Shown piece by piece: positions 11,242 through 21,741 of a stretch of 64,000 nt of DNA. Under the pieces are notes generated by a model. It made no database searches and had not been told where the DNA came from. It was given only the letters and a program-made list of their open reading frames with translations. A program made the translations under genes and the position numbers. The stretch spans positions 1 to 64,000 of the forward strand of contig JAIWNE010000134.1 of NCBI GenBank assembly GCA_025331445.1. Direction: 5' to 3'. The DNA is from Blakeslea trispora (lineage: Eukaryota > Mucoromycota > Mucoromycetes > Mucorales > Choanephoraceae). Position 1 is the stretch's first letter. Each line of letters starts with the position of its first letter.

Positions 11242-12314
11242 TTATAGTTTGCTAACGGTATGTATGCTTCCAGTATATCTCCATTTTTCATGCAATATAT
11301 CTACCACATTGGCAGAGTTATATGGATCAACCCCGCTAACCTTTACAAATCTTTCTGGATCGACTAGTTCTGCTTTTCCGTCAGAGAACAATTTGATAAG
11401 GTGGAGTCCTACAACCATAGCTGCTGAAACCAGAATATATCCTTCGTGCTTCTTTTTTCCATTATTAGTTGTTGCGTCTACTATGTCATATGCAGACATG
11501 GGGGTATCTTTGTTTTGTATCATTGTGTCTAAAATAATCTTTTCTTTGGCCAGTCTCATTGAGAAATACTGATCTATCTTTTGCAAACTGTCTTCCACAA
11601 TCTGACCGTGACCAGGATAGAGACGATCAGGGTTGAGATCCCTTATGTGCTGCAGACTGCACATGTATTCTTTAAGATCGTCAAATGCGACTGAACCATG
11701 GCCCAAGATACAATCTGCTGTAAACAGTACCCTTTCTTGTTCAAGATAGAAAGAACAGTGATCCTCGCAGTGACCAGGAGTATGCATTACCCGGATATGA
11801 GTACCTTGGTCGACTTCAAAAATTTGACCGTCTGACAAGTCAATCAATGCAGCTGAGGCTGGAAACGTTGTCATGTATTTCAAAAGTCGCGCATCTTCAC
11901 TGAGAGGGTATTTGTGTACTTTTATGATTTGGTTTTCATTAAGCTCGGATGTTAGAATATCATTCAAGCCACCCCAATGATCTTTATGGCCATGAGAGAT
12001 CAGGATATCAGATATATAAGCATTCGGGTGGATAGATTTCAGAGACTCAATCAAAAGCGGTACATAGCCTGGTTTCCCATCACCACAATCAATTAACATC
12101 TTTCGCAGGCCAAGGCCAACAAGGTAAGTGTTTGTGCCTATTTGATGGAGATAAACTATAAATAATCTATCTATATATGCCTATATGTTGGTTTACCTTG
12201 AAGAGTAAAAACGCCAGGATTCAGGCCCATTACTCTCCAAACTCTATCAGAGAGTTGTTCGAAATTAGGTAAATTAGGGAGCTTGGATGGTATCGAGGAC
12301 TCAGATAATGACAT
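11242..12314 (-). CDS. Metallo-beta-lactamase-fold hydrolase, LACTB2-like
   Basis: Exons 12314-12197 and 12137-11242 (G/GC junction), 1014 nt, 337 residues. The start gives MSLSESSIPSKLPNLP and then the conserved GTNTYLVG entry strand of this family. The metal-binding set is visible: SHGHKDHWGG (HxHxDH), HTPGHCEDH, FTADCILGHG and YPGHGQ. A C-terminal winged-helix-like part covers about 250-337. Animal LACTB2 is a mitochondrial endoribonuclease. I infer a related hydrolase or nuclease role, but localisation is not evident. It is slightly longer than animal LACTB2 (about 290 aa), mostly at the N-terminus. It converges on EF-3. Confidence 0.9.
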
Positions 12315-13475
12315 ATCAAGAGATAAGAGGAAAGAAAAAATCGAAGAAAAAGATAAGTCAGCATTTAAATTAATATTTCACAAACGGTCTTTTTTTCTTT
12401 GTCATCTGAATTGAGTAATTATGTTCCTTCGATTTGAACAGAGTCATGGCTACCGTTTTGAGCAATATCTGTTATCATCTGGCTCAGTGAGTCATGTATA
12501 GAAAGAAAACATCGACGATGGATAGCGCTACTCTTGTTAAGGCTGTAAACTATTATTTGGCGGTATAATTTTACAACAGCTTTATCTTTAAATCGAATCT
12601 GTTTATAGAAGACAAAATAAAGAAAAAAAACACTTTTTAGAGACCTGTTACACGTAATGTGCACAACTGGGACATACACAATGATACCTTGTTTCTGATT
12701 CAAAGGAATTGAATTAGATCCATCCAATATCCATCTATATAACAGTAGTTTATTCGACCTGAAAGATGTAAATATCCTGATAATTATTGGCTATAAGCGA
12801 CATTGAATTCCTCGTCAAGAGCAATGAATTCAATGCCATAGACATTGCCACAAACAAATGCACCAGCAGAATGTCTCTTTTGAGAGTTCATATTGTTAAG
12901 AAAACAAAAAGATAAAAGAATATCAGTATTATATGCTACAAAGTTATGAACCTTCCCTACAAAAAAAAAAGGGGGGGGGGGGGAAGAATCCTTGTCTTCA
13001 CCCCCAACTCTTCGTTGAACAGATAGAGCAGATACATGTTTCATTGTTACTTTTCTCACTTCTTTACTTGAATTGCTTATTTGCTTTTTTTTTTCTTAAT
13101 TTGCACCAAGTCGCATTGTTGCCTATTTAACCTTTGAACATATTGAAGGCATCATGGACCTCATTGGCTCTCCTTTTAATTGCTTTGCTAGGAATCACTT
13201 ACAACCAATGATTGATTATGGAGAGGAATTTTTTTTGTCGAGATTGTAGAAGATTACAATGTTAATCATTTAGACTCTAGCAAATGATTTCAGATAGATT
13301 TACTTTCTCAACATTTATTATGGAAAGATTCCTCTATAGCATACAAACTAATGTCAATCGAATCATAAATAAGTTTTGTTCATTCAAAAATCAGAGATAG
13401 AGAAAGGGAATGTTTTCTATTTATTATAAGCTTTATACAATAATGAGTGCGTGGATGTAATGTTAAGAAATGCGG
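12315..13475. other. Spacer with unresolved coding-like pieces on the minus strand
   Basis: Two minus-strand open stretches, 12727-12419 and 13059-12784, contain protein-like segments (AGAFVCGNVYGIEFIALDEE; KDKAVVKLYRQIIVYSLNKS) separated by acceptor-like sequences. They could be exons of one small gene between LACTB2 and lipoyl synthase. I could not find junctions that keep phase, so no gene is called. A poly-G run of 12 lies at 12971-12982. From 13060 to 13475 nothing is seen. Confidence 0.3.
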
Positions 13476-14843
13476 TTACAATGATGTCTTTTCAGATGCT
13501 GCTGATTCAGTGGCTGATGTTTGTGGCTCAGAAGAAAGAGGCAATCCCTTGCGCTTCTTCAAGATGTTACTGATGTAGAATTCACCAGCCTTATAACTTG
13601 ATCTGACCAAGGGACCACTAGCAACGTATTTGAATCCCATATCCATACCCTTTGTTTCCCAGTATTTGAACTTTTCGGGTGTAACATATTCATGGACCTT
13701 CATGTGCCTCTTTGTGGGTCTCATGTATTGGCCAAGAGTAACACAGTCAACATCAGCCTTTCTAAGTTCCTCCAAAGCATGTAATACTTCCTCATCTGTT
13801 TCACCACAACCAAGCATGATAGATGTTTTAGTAATCAAATCAGGCTTTGTTTGTTTTGCATGCTTGAGTACATTGATGGATTGACGGAAGCCTGCTCGTC
13901 GATCACGAACATATGGTGTTAAAGCTTCGACTGTCTCTATGTTGTGAGCGTATACATCTAATCCAGATGAAGCAACGGTTTCAACACCAGCCAGGTCACC
14001 GCCAAAGTCACCAGTCAAACATTCAACAAGAATATGAGGAGCCTTTTGTTTAATTTTACGAATAGTTTCAGCAAAATGGTTTGAACCGCCATCCTTGAGA
14101 TCATCACGATCGACACTGGTCAACACAACATAATCTAGACCCCAACGACTAATGGCTTCTGAGGTATGTTCTGGTTCATGAGGATCTAAGGGCTTTGGTG
14201 CTCTGTTTGTCTTCACGGAACAGAATCGACAACCACGGGTACATTCATCACCCATAAGCATAATAGTAGCAGTAGCAGTTTGGTGTTCGCCGCCGCCCCA
14301 ACAGTCACCAATATTAGGACATCTAGCTTCTTCACATACAGTATGGAGCTTCAAACCACGCAAGTCCTTCTTGATTTTTGTAAAATTGTTTCCTGAAGGA
14401 ATGTCTGTCTTTAGCCATTCTGGTAAGCGAGGCTGCTTTCTGTATCGTTTTTCAAACAAAATCAGTAATCCAGTTGATTAGGATATAAATTAAAAAAAAA
14501 CTTACAATTTAGCTGTTTGGATCCTGTTTGATGACTCTACAACAGTCTCTCGCAATTCTAAAGCTTCCTGATGTGTCATTTTCTTGGTTGTTCCAGGGTT
14601 GATGAACTCATCCAAGTCATTCGTATCTTCTGCTTTGAGTCTCTTGCGCAGTTCAGAAAGTCGAGAAGGCTTTTTGTTGCTATCGGAAACAGTCGTAGCA
14701 TGTGTACGAACGTATTGCTGTGTCTATACAGATAATTAATTCAAGGCCTCCTCATATAACAATGAGTTTATATTTACTGCAGCAGCAATACTTCTAGTGT
14801 AAGGAGAGGCAACTTTGGTCGAGACTCTATGCAAAAGTGACAT
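13476..14843 (-). CDS. LIP5: Lipoyl synthase, mitochondrial (radical SAM)
   Basis: Exons 14843-14778, 14723-14506 and 14439-13476; 1248 nt, 415 residues. Inserts two sulfurs into protein-bound octanoyl groups to make lipoamide for the 2-oxoacid dehydrogenases and the glycine cleavage system. The N-terminal about 30 residues are basic and hydroxylated ([17 protein letters not shown]), a mitochondrial presequence. Auxiliary cluster motif [13 protein letters not shown] (CX4CX5C), radical-SAM motif CTRGCRFC (CX3CX2C) and the C-terminal RSSYKAGE that ligates the auxiliary cluster are all intact. Intron 1 begins right after the presequence-coding exon. The tail after residue 390 is Ser/Thr/Glu-rich and probably disordered. 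Confidence 0.96.
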
Positions 14844-16270
14844 TGTTGTGAGAAGGAAATAACAATAGTAGGGGGAAAAGATCGGGAAGGGGTGGAATTT
14901 CTCGCTATTTTTTTTTAAATCAAAGGTCTCAAATCCGTGACTGTTTCACCGAGTTGTTGCGTTTGCCTGTAAAGGTAAACTCTCAAGAAAAAAAACAGAT
15001 CCAACCAGAGTGATTTTATAAACTACGACAATTTGTATGCCATTATCTTAAAACGACATGTTCAAATAAGAATACTAGTAACAAAATGCAATTAATCCAA
15101 AATTACATATCTCAGTAATATGACTAAAGTCTGATAACAAACAGAAAAAGGCTATTGAAATTCAATACAAGATTGCGATTCTTGTTTATAAAAAAATAAA
15201 GTATAATCCTTCTGCTTATGTAAACATATGTAGCGTAGCTTGTCCTTGTCCTAAATTTTGATAGTTGAAATTAGAAATTGCTGGTATTGAGAATAAAATG
15301 CCAGTGCTTTTCAAACTAGCTTGAAATGGGATGTATCAAAAGTCTATTTGACGAAAGAGACTGCAATGAATCAAACATACTTTTGTCATGTCTTTTTTTT
15401 TTTTATAGATTTAGCACAAAAAGAAAAGATATACAGTTGCTACGAAGGCCATTTTCGAAATAAAGAAAATAAATCTACTTTTTATCTAGTTTTGATATAA
15501 TAGATGGCAGCTGTCATAGCGCAACTTCCTAATATTAAATTTGAAATACTAAAATATCTTTTAACCAATCAAAAGGAATGCAAAAAAAGGAGCTCCTCAA
15601 TGTTGGTGTTTCTCGGATAGCACCATAAAAGGATTTATATCTAGTCTTACTCTGAAACAACTGCAATCCCCTCTCGACAGGAACTAAAAATCTTTAGCCA
15701 TGATAAAACATCATCTAATGAACAGACAATACGACTTGATGGCTCAGCGTTGCTTAGCAATTGTTTGGGGATTAGAATGATTGCTTCCAAGTAACACACT
15801 CACGAAAATGTACTACTGTTTTATAGAAGCACATTTAAAAACGCTTAAAAGAAGGAAAAAGAAAAAATGAACAAAATCCTAAACAGCCCTTAATAAGGAG
15901 ATTTATTGGGTTTAGATTGGAGATGGAGGTATGAAAACACATGCTGTTTATTGCTAGTTTTGCAGTAAACAAATAACAACAGAAAAAATGCATACAGCGT
16001 CTATAACGGAGTGGGAGTACGTTCTGATAGGATATACGCATAATGATGAATAAAGGAAATTGTCAAATTTGGGGAAAAACGTAAAGACGTAAGGAATATA
16101 TATCAGGTTTAAGTTGTAGGCTAGTTGATATAACAAAATATATTACTTGCATCAACTATCATATACACATATATGATTGTATGTATACAGTGTATAGAAA
16201 TATATGGGTGTCTTGAGCTTTTTAGATCCCATCGTAGGGACATGAATTATCATGAGTGAATTGAGATATA
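14844..16270. other. Intergenic spacer
   Basis: A+T-rich and repeatedly interrupted in all frames. The short minus-strand frames near 15835-16136 are Phe/Leu/Cys-rich noise. No tRNA, repeat or splice pattern was found. The right end is the left border of a Tc1/mariner element. Confidence 0.5.
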
Positions 16271-17612
16271 CAGTCACTAGAAAAATAACTTGATCCGTTT
16301 TAAAAAATGCATTAAATTCCTCAAAATAATATTCTTCATTCCTCTTCTACATAACTTTTTCTAAATACAATCAAACATGAACAATACATCAAACGAAAGC
16401 TAGAATGCTCGCAAGTACGAATATCACAATGATTTCAAGCGAGGAGGTGTTTATTGTCTTAGAATGAACGATACAACGTATAGTAGGATTGAAGCATTGA
16501 CAGGTGTTAATGCCAAGACAGCAAGAAACATCGTTAAAACAATTGAGAAAAAGGGTACTTTTGTGAAAGGCAAGAGTACTGGCAGAAAGCCGAAGGCAAC
16601 TGAAGTCAACATCAGATTGCTGGTTCGTTTTGTACAGCAGGATCCATTTGCTACCTATCCTCAGGTTCAAGCATATGCAGCAACATTTGGCTTGATAGTT
16701 GACAGGAAGACTATTGTCAGCTATCTAGCCAAATGTGGCTTCCATTCGTTTTGGGCAGCACACAAGCCCACTCTTACTGACCGCCACAAGAAGGCTAGGC
16801 TACGTTGGGCACGTAGACACTCCGGTTGGGATGATGATGAGTGGAAAAGTGCGGTATGGTCAGATGAGGCACGTTTTCGGGTTGAGAACAACGACTGTGC
16901 TGCCCGAGTCATCCGTAAGAAGGGTACCAGGTACGAGGAAAGAAACATCCTCAGCAGCACCAAATGGGGTAAAGGATCGGTGATGGTTTGGGCCTGCTTT
17001 ACCGCTGTGGGTTTTGGTCCTCTCGTGGTCGTAGAAGGCAATATGAATCAAGATGCTTATGTTGATACTTTGGCCAAGCATTTCCAACCTTGGTTTAAGG
17101 AACTACATGAGAAGCATGGTAGAGAGTTTATACTCCAAGAAGACGGTGCTACCTGCCACACAGGTGCTTATGCTCGTTGGTGGAAGGAGGGCCATCAGAT
17201 CAGCGGCTTTGAGTTCTGGCCTGCTCAAAGCCCTGATTTGAACCCTATCGAGCATGTGTGGTGGGAGCTAGAGAAGCGCCTTGCAGCCAAGAGGCACACA
17301 GTCAAAAACGTTGAAGAATTGAAGGCGCTCATCTTGCAAGAATGGGATCTAATAGACCTTGATTTTAATAAAACTTTAGTAGAAAGTATGCCCTCCAGAT
17401 GCAAAGCCGTAATCAAGGCAAAAGGAGGGCATACCAAATACTAATTGTATTTTTTTTAGCATTTATCAAAAGTAAACATCATTTCCTTATATTTTGCAAA
17501 CTTTGAAGCCTTTATGATAAGTACAACTCATGCAACCTGATGTTGAAGTTTGAGTGATAATTTGGAATTTAATTTTTTGGAAAAATGGATCAAGTTATTT
17601 TTCTGGTGACTG
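16271..17612 (+). mobile_element. Tc1/mariner transposon with TIRs and TA target duplication
   Basis: The element is bounded by inverted repeats of about 31 bp: CAGTCACTAGAAAAATAACT from 16271 and its complement ending at 17612, about 28 of 31 positions matching. Both borders abut the dinucleotide TA (16269-16270 and 17613-17614), the expected target duplication. It is 1342 bp long with one transposase gene. The near-identity of the TIRs and the open transposase frame suggest a fairly recent insertion. Confidence 0.92.
16464..17444 (+). CDS. Tc1/mariner (DDE) transposase
   Basis: Cut-and-paste transposase of the IS630/Tc1/mariner superfamily, 326 residues from this ATG. The N-terminal helix-turn-helix region includes RIEALTGVNAKTARNIVKTI. 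Catalytic positions are D in WSDEARF, D in LQEDGATCH and E in SPDLNPIEHVWW, with 35 residues between the last two. Typical relatives begin further upstream. Reading upstream in the same frame reaches an ATG at 16377, but a TAG at 16401-16403 (codon 9) interrupts it. The intact 326-aa form therefore lacks part of the first DNA-binding helix. The copy may be inactive, or may use the internal start. Confidence 0.93.
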   Translation: MNDTTYSRIEALTGVNAKTARNIVKTIEKKGTFVKGKSTGRKPKATEVNIRLLVRFVQQDPFATYPQVQAYAATFGLIVDRKTIVSYLAKCGFHSFWAAHKPTLTDRHKKARLRWARRHSGWDDDEWKSAVWSDEARFRVENNDCAARVIRKKGTRYEERNILSSTKWGKGSVMVWACFTAVGFGPLVVVEGNMNQDAYVDTLAKHFQPWFKELHEKHGREFILQEDGATCHTGAYARWWKEGHQISGFEFWPAQSPDLNPIEHVWWELEKRLAAKRHTVKNVEELKALILQEWDLIDLDFNKTLVESMPSRCKAVIKAKGGHTKY

Positions 17613-17718
17613 TATCAATGCCACAACCTGAACAGAAATTGTAGTCATTAACATCGACATTGATTGAGGAGGCAAATGAGCCGCCGCTGATAACAGAGAG
17701 TAATTGATTGAAGTTCAT
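17613..17718 (-). pseudogene. Possible gene start cut by the Tc1 insertion
   Basis: On the minus strand an ATG at 17718-17716, preceded by a pyrimidine-rich stretch ending AAAG, opens a frame (MNFNQLLSVISGGSFASS, then VDVNDYNFCSGCGID) with better codon character than its surroundings. It ends exactly at the TA where the transposon sits. Across the element (16270 downward) the frame would meet a stop after six more codons. It may be a disrupted small gene or first exon; no family is recognised. Confidence 0.25.
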
Positions 17719-18154
17719 TCCTGTTCTTTTAGAAAGAAAGAAGAAAAAAACAAAAAGGTTGTTTTTACGACATTAAATAGAAAATAACCACAGAAAAGTT
17801 TAGACATCGTGGTATCTGTAGAAAGCAGAACACTGCTATATTTGGAAGAATGTCGTTCTAGCACCAAAAGATCAAAAGGGCATCAAATTGTCAAAGGGTG
17901 GGTTTTTTAGTATCAGGGTTCAATTCATTTTCCTAAAAGGATATAATTTCTCCAAATTATAAATAAATCTCTCAAAGAGTCATAAACACACTTTTCTTTC
18001 TTTTGGTTCTTCACTGAAAACTTGGGTAATTTAGCATATGAGGCAAAACGATGAAAGTCAAACAAGAAAAGAAAATAAGCTTGGGAGTTGATGAATAGCA
18101 AGAAAAATATCTGTGCCAAAGATAGAGGTGATAGCAAGCAAAAAGAAAAAAATA

Positions 18155-18822
18155 GAGATATATGTCGAAAGTTTCACCCCGAAAATTGGTCTTTTTTCAA
18201 GTATTGTGACTACTTCACAAGGAATGGTCGCACGTAGTTAATATGCATATGGTTGTAAAGCTCTTTTAATACTCTTTCATCTTTGCTATAATACAATTTT
18301 CTAAAAATGTACGCTAAAGAAGATATTCTTGACACTAAAAAATCTACAACTGAAACTTTTGCCCTTTTGAGTCGAATGGTCGATGTCATCGTCAATAAGA
18401 GACTCGATGATCGCAACATCGCGAAGCTTGAGCCCCACCAAGCTCTAATTGAGCTCCTTGGCATCACCGACTATGCTGCTCAGAGAGCGATTAATATACA
18501 TTGTGAGCGTTCGGAACCTTCCGAAAAAAAACATATGGGTCGTCCTCCTCATCAATTGCAGCCGGAATATATTTTTGCCGTTAAGAAATAGCTGCAAAAA
18601 CACTTCTTTCTGAGTTTTAAAGTGGCCTTTTTTTTTTATCCAAAATGATGAAATCTATTTTTTAAGCTTTCTCAAGTTATAGCGATCAGAGAGAAGCAAG
18701 ACCTAACCCAAAAAATTTCCCAACTTTTTTCTGATCGAATGGTACTACTCTTGCAAAAATCTGATGATTATAGCGAGAGTAAATCAAAAACGGAGCGGGG
18801 TGAAACTTTCGACATATATCTC
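18155..18822. mobile_element. Short TIR element, 668 bp, probably non-autonomous
   Basis: Perfect inverted repeats: the stretch beginning GAGATATATGTCGAAAGTTT at 18155 is complementary to the stretch ending at 18822, 27 bp perfect and 30 bp if the flanking ATA/TAT is included. TA lies outside each end (18153-18154, 18823-18824), compatible with a Tc1/mariner-type target. It contains one 94-codon frame but no catalytic domain. I infer an internally deleted derivative mobilised in trans. Confidence 0.8.
18307..18591 (+). CDS. HTH-like N-terminal transposase fragment in the short TIR element
   Basis: 94 residues, preceded by a TATAAT-like stretch near 18288. It has a helical segment (HQALIELLGITDYAAQRAIN) followed by a basic linker (KKHMGRPPHQLQP). 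This resembles the helix-turn-helix plus GRP linker at the N-terminus of IS630/Tc1 transposases, where the catalytic domain would follow. None does: the frame stops and only A+T-rich filler remains before the right TIR. It may act as a DNA-binding fragment or be a relic. Confidence 0.5.
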   Translation: MYAKEDILDTKKSTTETFALLSRMVDVIVNKRLDDRNIAKLEPHQALIELLGITDYAAQRAINIHCERSEPSEKKHMGRPPHQLQPEYIFAVKK

Positions 18823-18825
18823 TAT

Positions 18826-19196
18826 CTTATTGTAATATAAAGCAAACTGCAGTAGGACCCTCAAGCCACCTAAAGGAGGTACCACATTGAAGGTAGAGCA
18901 TGGTACATTATCAACACTACACATTTCATTTAGTGTTGGTACTAAAGTCGTCTAAATTGATTTGATGTTCCAACATTTTAAGCAGCAGACCTTTCAACTT
19001 CAAATCCTGACTTTTTTCATTGACTCTTTTCATTTATTTAGAATTATAAAGACATAGTTAATATTATTAAAGTAACAGACAATTACACAGCTATTGTATT
19101 TATCAAAAGTAAATTCATTCATATTGCAAACACCCAATTTCTATTATTTTGATAATAAAGTTTTCTTGAGCATGGTGACTTTACAAGTAGGTTTAA
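18826..19196. other. Spacer between the TIR element and pyruvate kinase
   Basis: A+T-rich 3' flank of pyruvate kinase. No gene or convincing repeat is visible. Confidence 0.4.
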
Positions 19197-21344
19197 CTAA
19201 GGTGAGGTTATTATACGAAGCGTGTTTGTGTTGCCTAAACCTCCTCTCCATCCTTGAACAGCTACAACAGGCTCATTGTGCCCAATAAATCTATAGTATC
19301 TATATTAATACATTTCTGATTTTCTACTATTAATAGCCAGAAAAAGAAAACTTACCCATATTTTATGGCTTGCTCCATACCTAACAATTTTGTAGTTTTC
19401 TTAGCAAAAAAAAAAAGAGACAAAGTATGCAGTGCTTACTTACCCCATTTAATTCTAGTATCTACATCATCTTGCCAAGGTGCTAGATCAAGAGGGCTGA
19501 GATAATCTGTACTATAGGAGGCGCTTAGACGGCTTGCCTCTTTAGAGGAAGCAGTAGGATAATAGAAAGGGAAACAACCACGGTGAAGATGAGCTTGACG
19601 AGCTGTTTGTGGGTTTCGTGTAACCACAATAATGGGAGCACTAGGCCGATATTTAGAGATCAATTGAGATGATTTTCCAGAAGTAGTGAGCACAATAATG
19701 GCCTTAGCACCTTGTTCATGAGCAGCATTTACAGCAGCACATGCAACAGTCTCGGTAGTACTGGTAGGCAAAGGTGTGAGTGCCCGAAGCTGATTAAAAA
19801 GATTAGGGTAACAAATGACAGATTCAGCCAAAAGACAGGTTTGATGCATTGTATGAACTGCTTCTATAGGATAGGTGCCCTTAGCAGTTTCACCTGAAAG
19901 CATAACACAATCTGCTCCATCTAAGATAGCATTAGCTACGTCGGACACTTCAGCACGCGTAGGTCGAGGGTTTTGCTAAGAGGTTGGATTATTTTAGTGT
20001 TTTTCTTTTCTTTTGCTAGCACATCACTCACAGTCATTGATTCCAACATCTGAGTAGCACTTTCAAATGAAAGTCAAAAGAGCGAATCTTTTCTTTCTTT
20101 TCTTTTTTTTACGTACCAGATAACAGATTTTCCAACTAAATTACATTTTGCAATCATCATTTTTTGAGCAATAAATACTCTCTCCAGAGGAATTTCAATG
20201 CCCATATCCTAAATATACACATACAAAGCATGTCATGCTATCTTGTGGTTCGAAACTGTCTTTGTTCTTTACTTACGCCTCGAGCAACCATGATACCGTC
20301 TGTTTGTTCCAAGATGTCATCAAAGTTTTCAACCCCTTGATGATTTTCAATTTTTGAGATAATCTTGATGTTCTTTCCAGCTTCCCCTAGTGCTTGTCTG
20401 ATATCCTTAACATCTTGGCCACGACGAATGAATGAGGCAAAGATGATGTCCACCTTGTTTTCTACACCAAACTGGAGATCAGTTATATCCTTTTCTGATA
20501 GGGCGGGAAGATCAACAGGTGTGCCGGGTAAATTAACACCCTTACGGGAACACAGCTTGCCATCGTTTAAAGCCCTCACTCGAACACCGTCTTCAAAGAC
20601 CTCAATTACTTCAAGAGAGAGAATTCCGTCATCAACAAAGATATTTTTTCCTTTTTCAATCACTTTGGGGAGATTCTTGTAATCAATGTACATGTATTGA
20701 TCATCGCATTTTTCCTTGTATTCATCATTGACAGTCAAAGTAAATTCATGCCCAGCTTTGATTGCAATCTATCTTATCGCTCAATAGACAAATCTAACTA
20801 ACTCAAGAAAAAAAAGTAAACTTACTTCAACATTCTCTTTCATCAAACCAGTTCTAATTTCAGGGCCTTTTGTATCAAGTGCAATAGCTGTTGGCCTACC
20901 AGGATACACTGATGTACATATTAGAATGGGATGTGAACCTGTTTACTGATTTATGCATATATCACTTACTTTGACAGCTTTTACGAGTATTCTCAATCAC
21001 TGATCGATGATACTATTCAAGTTGTTTTTTTAAGAGAGTTGGCATCATATATAGATTATTCAATATTCTGTCAAGATATAATATGTACCTCATAAGAACC
21101 ATGAGAGAAATTCATGCGTACAACATTTAATCCAGCATTACGAAGCTGAGTGATCATTTCAACACTATTGGTCTTTGGACCTAATGACACGGCCTATCAG
21201 AGAGAGGAGTTCTTTTTTAACACATTAAAAAAAAACCATACCTATGGTGCCAATGATGGTTGATTTTCTAACAGCAGAAGTGGTAACGTCCACATCCATT
21301 TGAGAAATCCATTGCAACTCAGAAGTGGATGTAGCAGAAAGCAT
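19197..21344 (-). CDS. PYK1: Pyruvate kinase, ten exons
   Basis: Makes pyruvate and ATP from phosphoenolpyruvate and ADP (last step of glycolysis). Exons: 21344-21242, 21180-21089, 21012-20970, 20908-20826, 20768-20277, 20208-20117, 20059-20032, 19975-19444, 19380-19356, 19290-19197; 1584 nt, 527 residues. Seen in order: [35 protein letters not shown], the B domain, [28 protein letters not shown] (catalytic loop), [37 protein letters not shown] and C-terminal [10 protein letters not shown]. All junctions keep phase. Exons of 25 and 28 nt are unusually small. The gene is intact. A transposon end with a 22-bp repeat array begins less than 200 bp upstream of its start. Confidence 0.97.
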
Positions 21345-21530
21345 TATGATACACCTTATACAATCAAGAAATAAACAGAAATAAAAAAGAGAGAGAGAGA
21401 GAGAGAGAAAAAAGAGATAAACAACAGAAAACGGAATAACACCTAAATGGTTTATGTAATAAAGCGGGAATAATCAGAACAATTTCTTTTTGGGGGGGGT
21501 AAATTCAGGGTGTACGGTGCTTACGGTCCC

Positions 21531-21720
21531 AAATGGCGGATTTCAAAAATCATTTGGCGGTTTCCAAAAATCCAATTGGCGTAAAATGAAAAATCAATAA
21601 GCGTAAAAAAAAATATCCAATCAGCAGTTTTCAAAATGTCAATGAGCGCATACCGAGATTTCAGATAGCGTATTCTCAAAAACCAAAGGGCAGCATTATG
21701 AAAGCTTTTAGCGTACATGT
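21531..21720. repeat. Nine-copy 22-bp phased array at a transposon end
   Basis: A degenerate unit (consensus about AATNGGCGNNTTTCAAAAATC) recurs with its GCG/GCA core at 21536, 21557, 21579, 21601, 21624, 21646, 21668, 21690 and 21711. Steps are 21, 22, 22, 23, 22, 22, 22 and 21 bp, close to two helical turns. The array lies just 3' of the Tc1-like transposase at 21742-23092 and upstream of pyruvate kinase. Probably iterated subterminal transposase-binding sites. Confidence 0.75.
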
Positions 21721-21741
21721 TGTTTATTTTATTTGCCCTTA

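Noticed and set aside
12971..12982. Poly-G run as a regulatory G-quadruplex
   Set aside because: A single homopolymer next to an A-run, more likely a slippage tract or assembly artefact.
12419..13059. A small spliced minus-strand gene
   Set aside because: Protein-like segments exist but no set of GT-AG junctions keeps phase through all of them.
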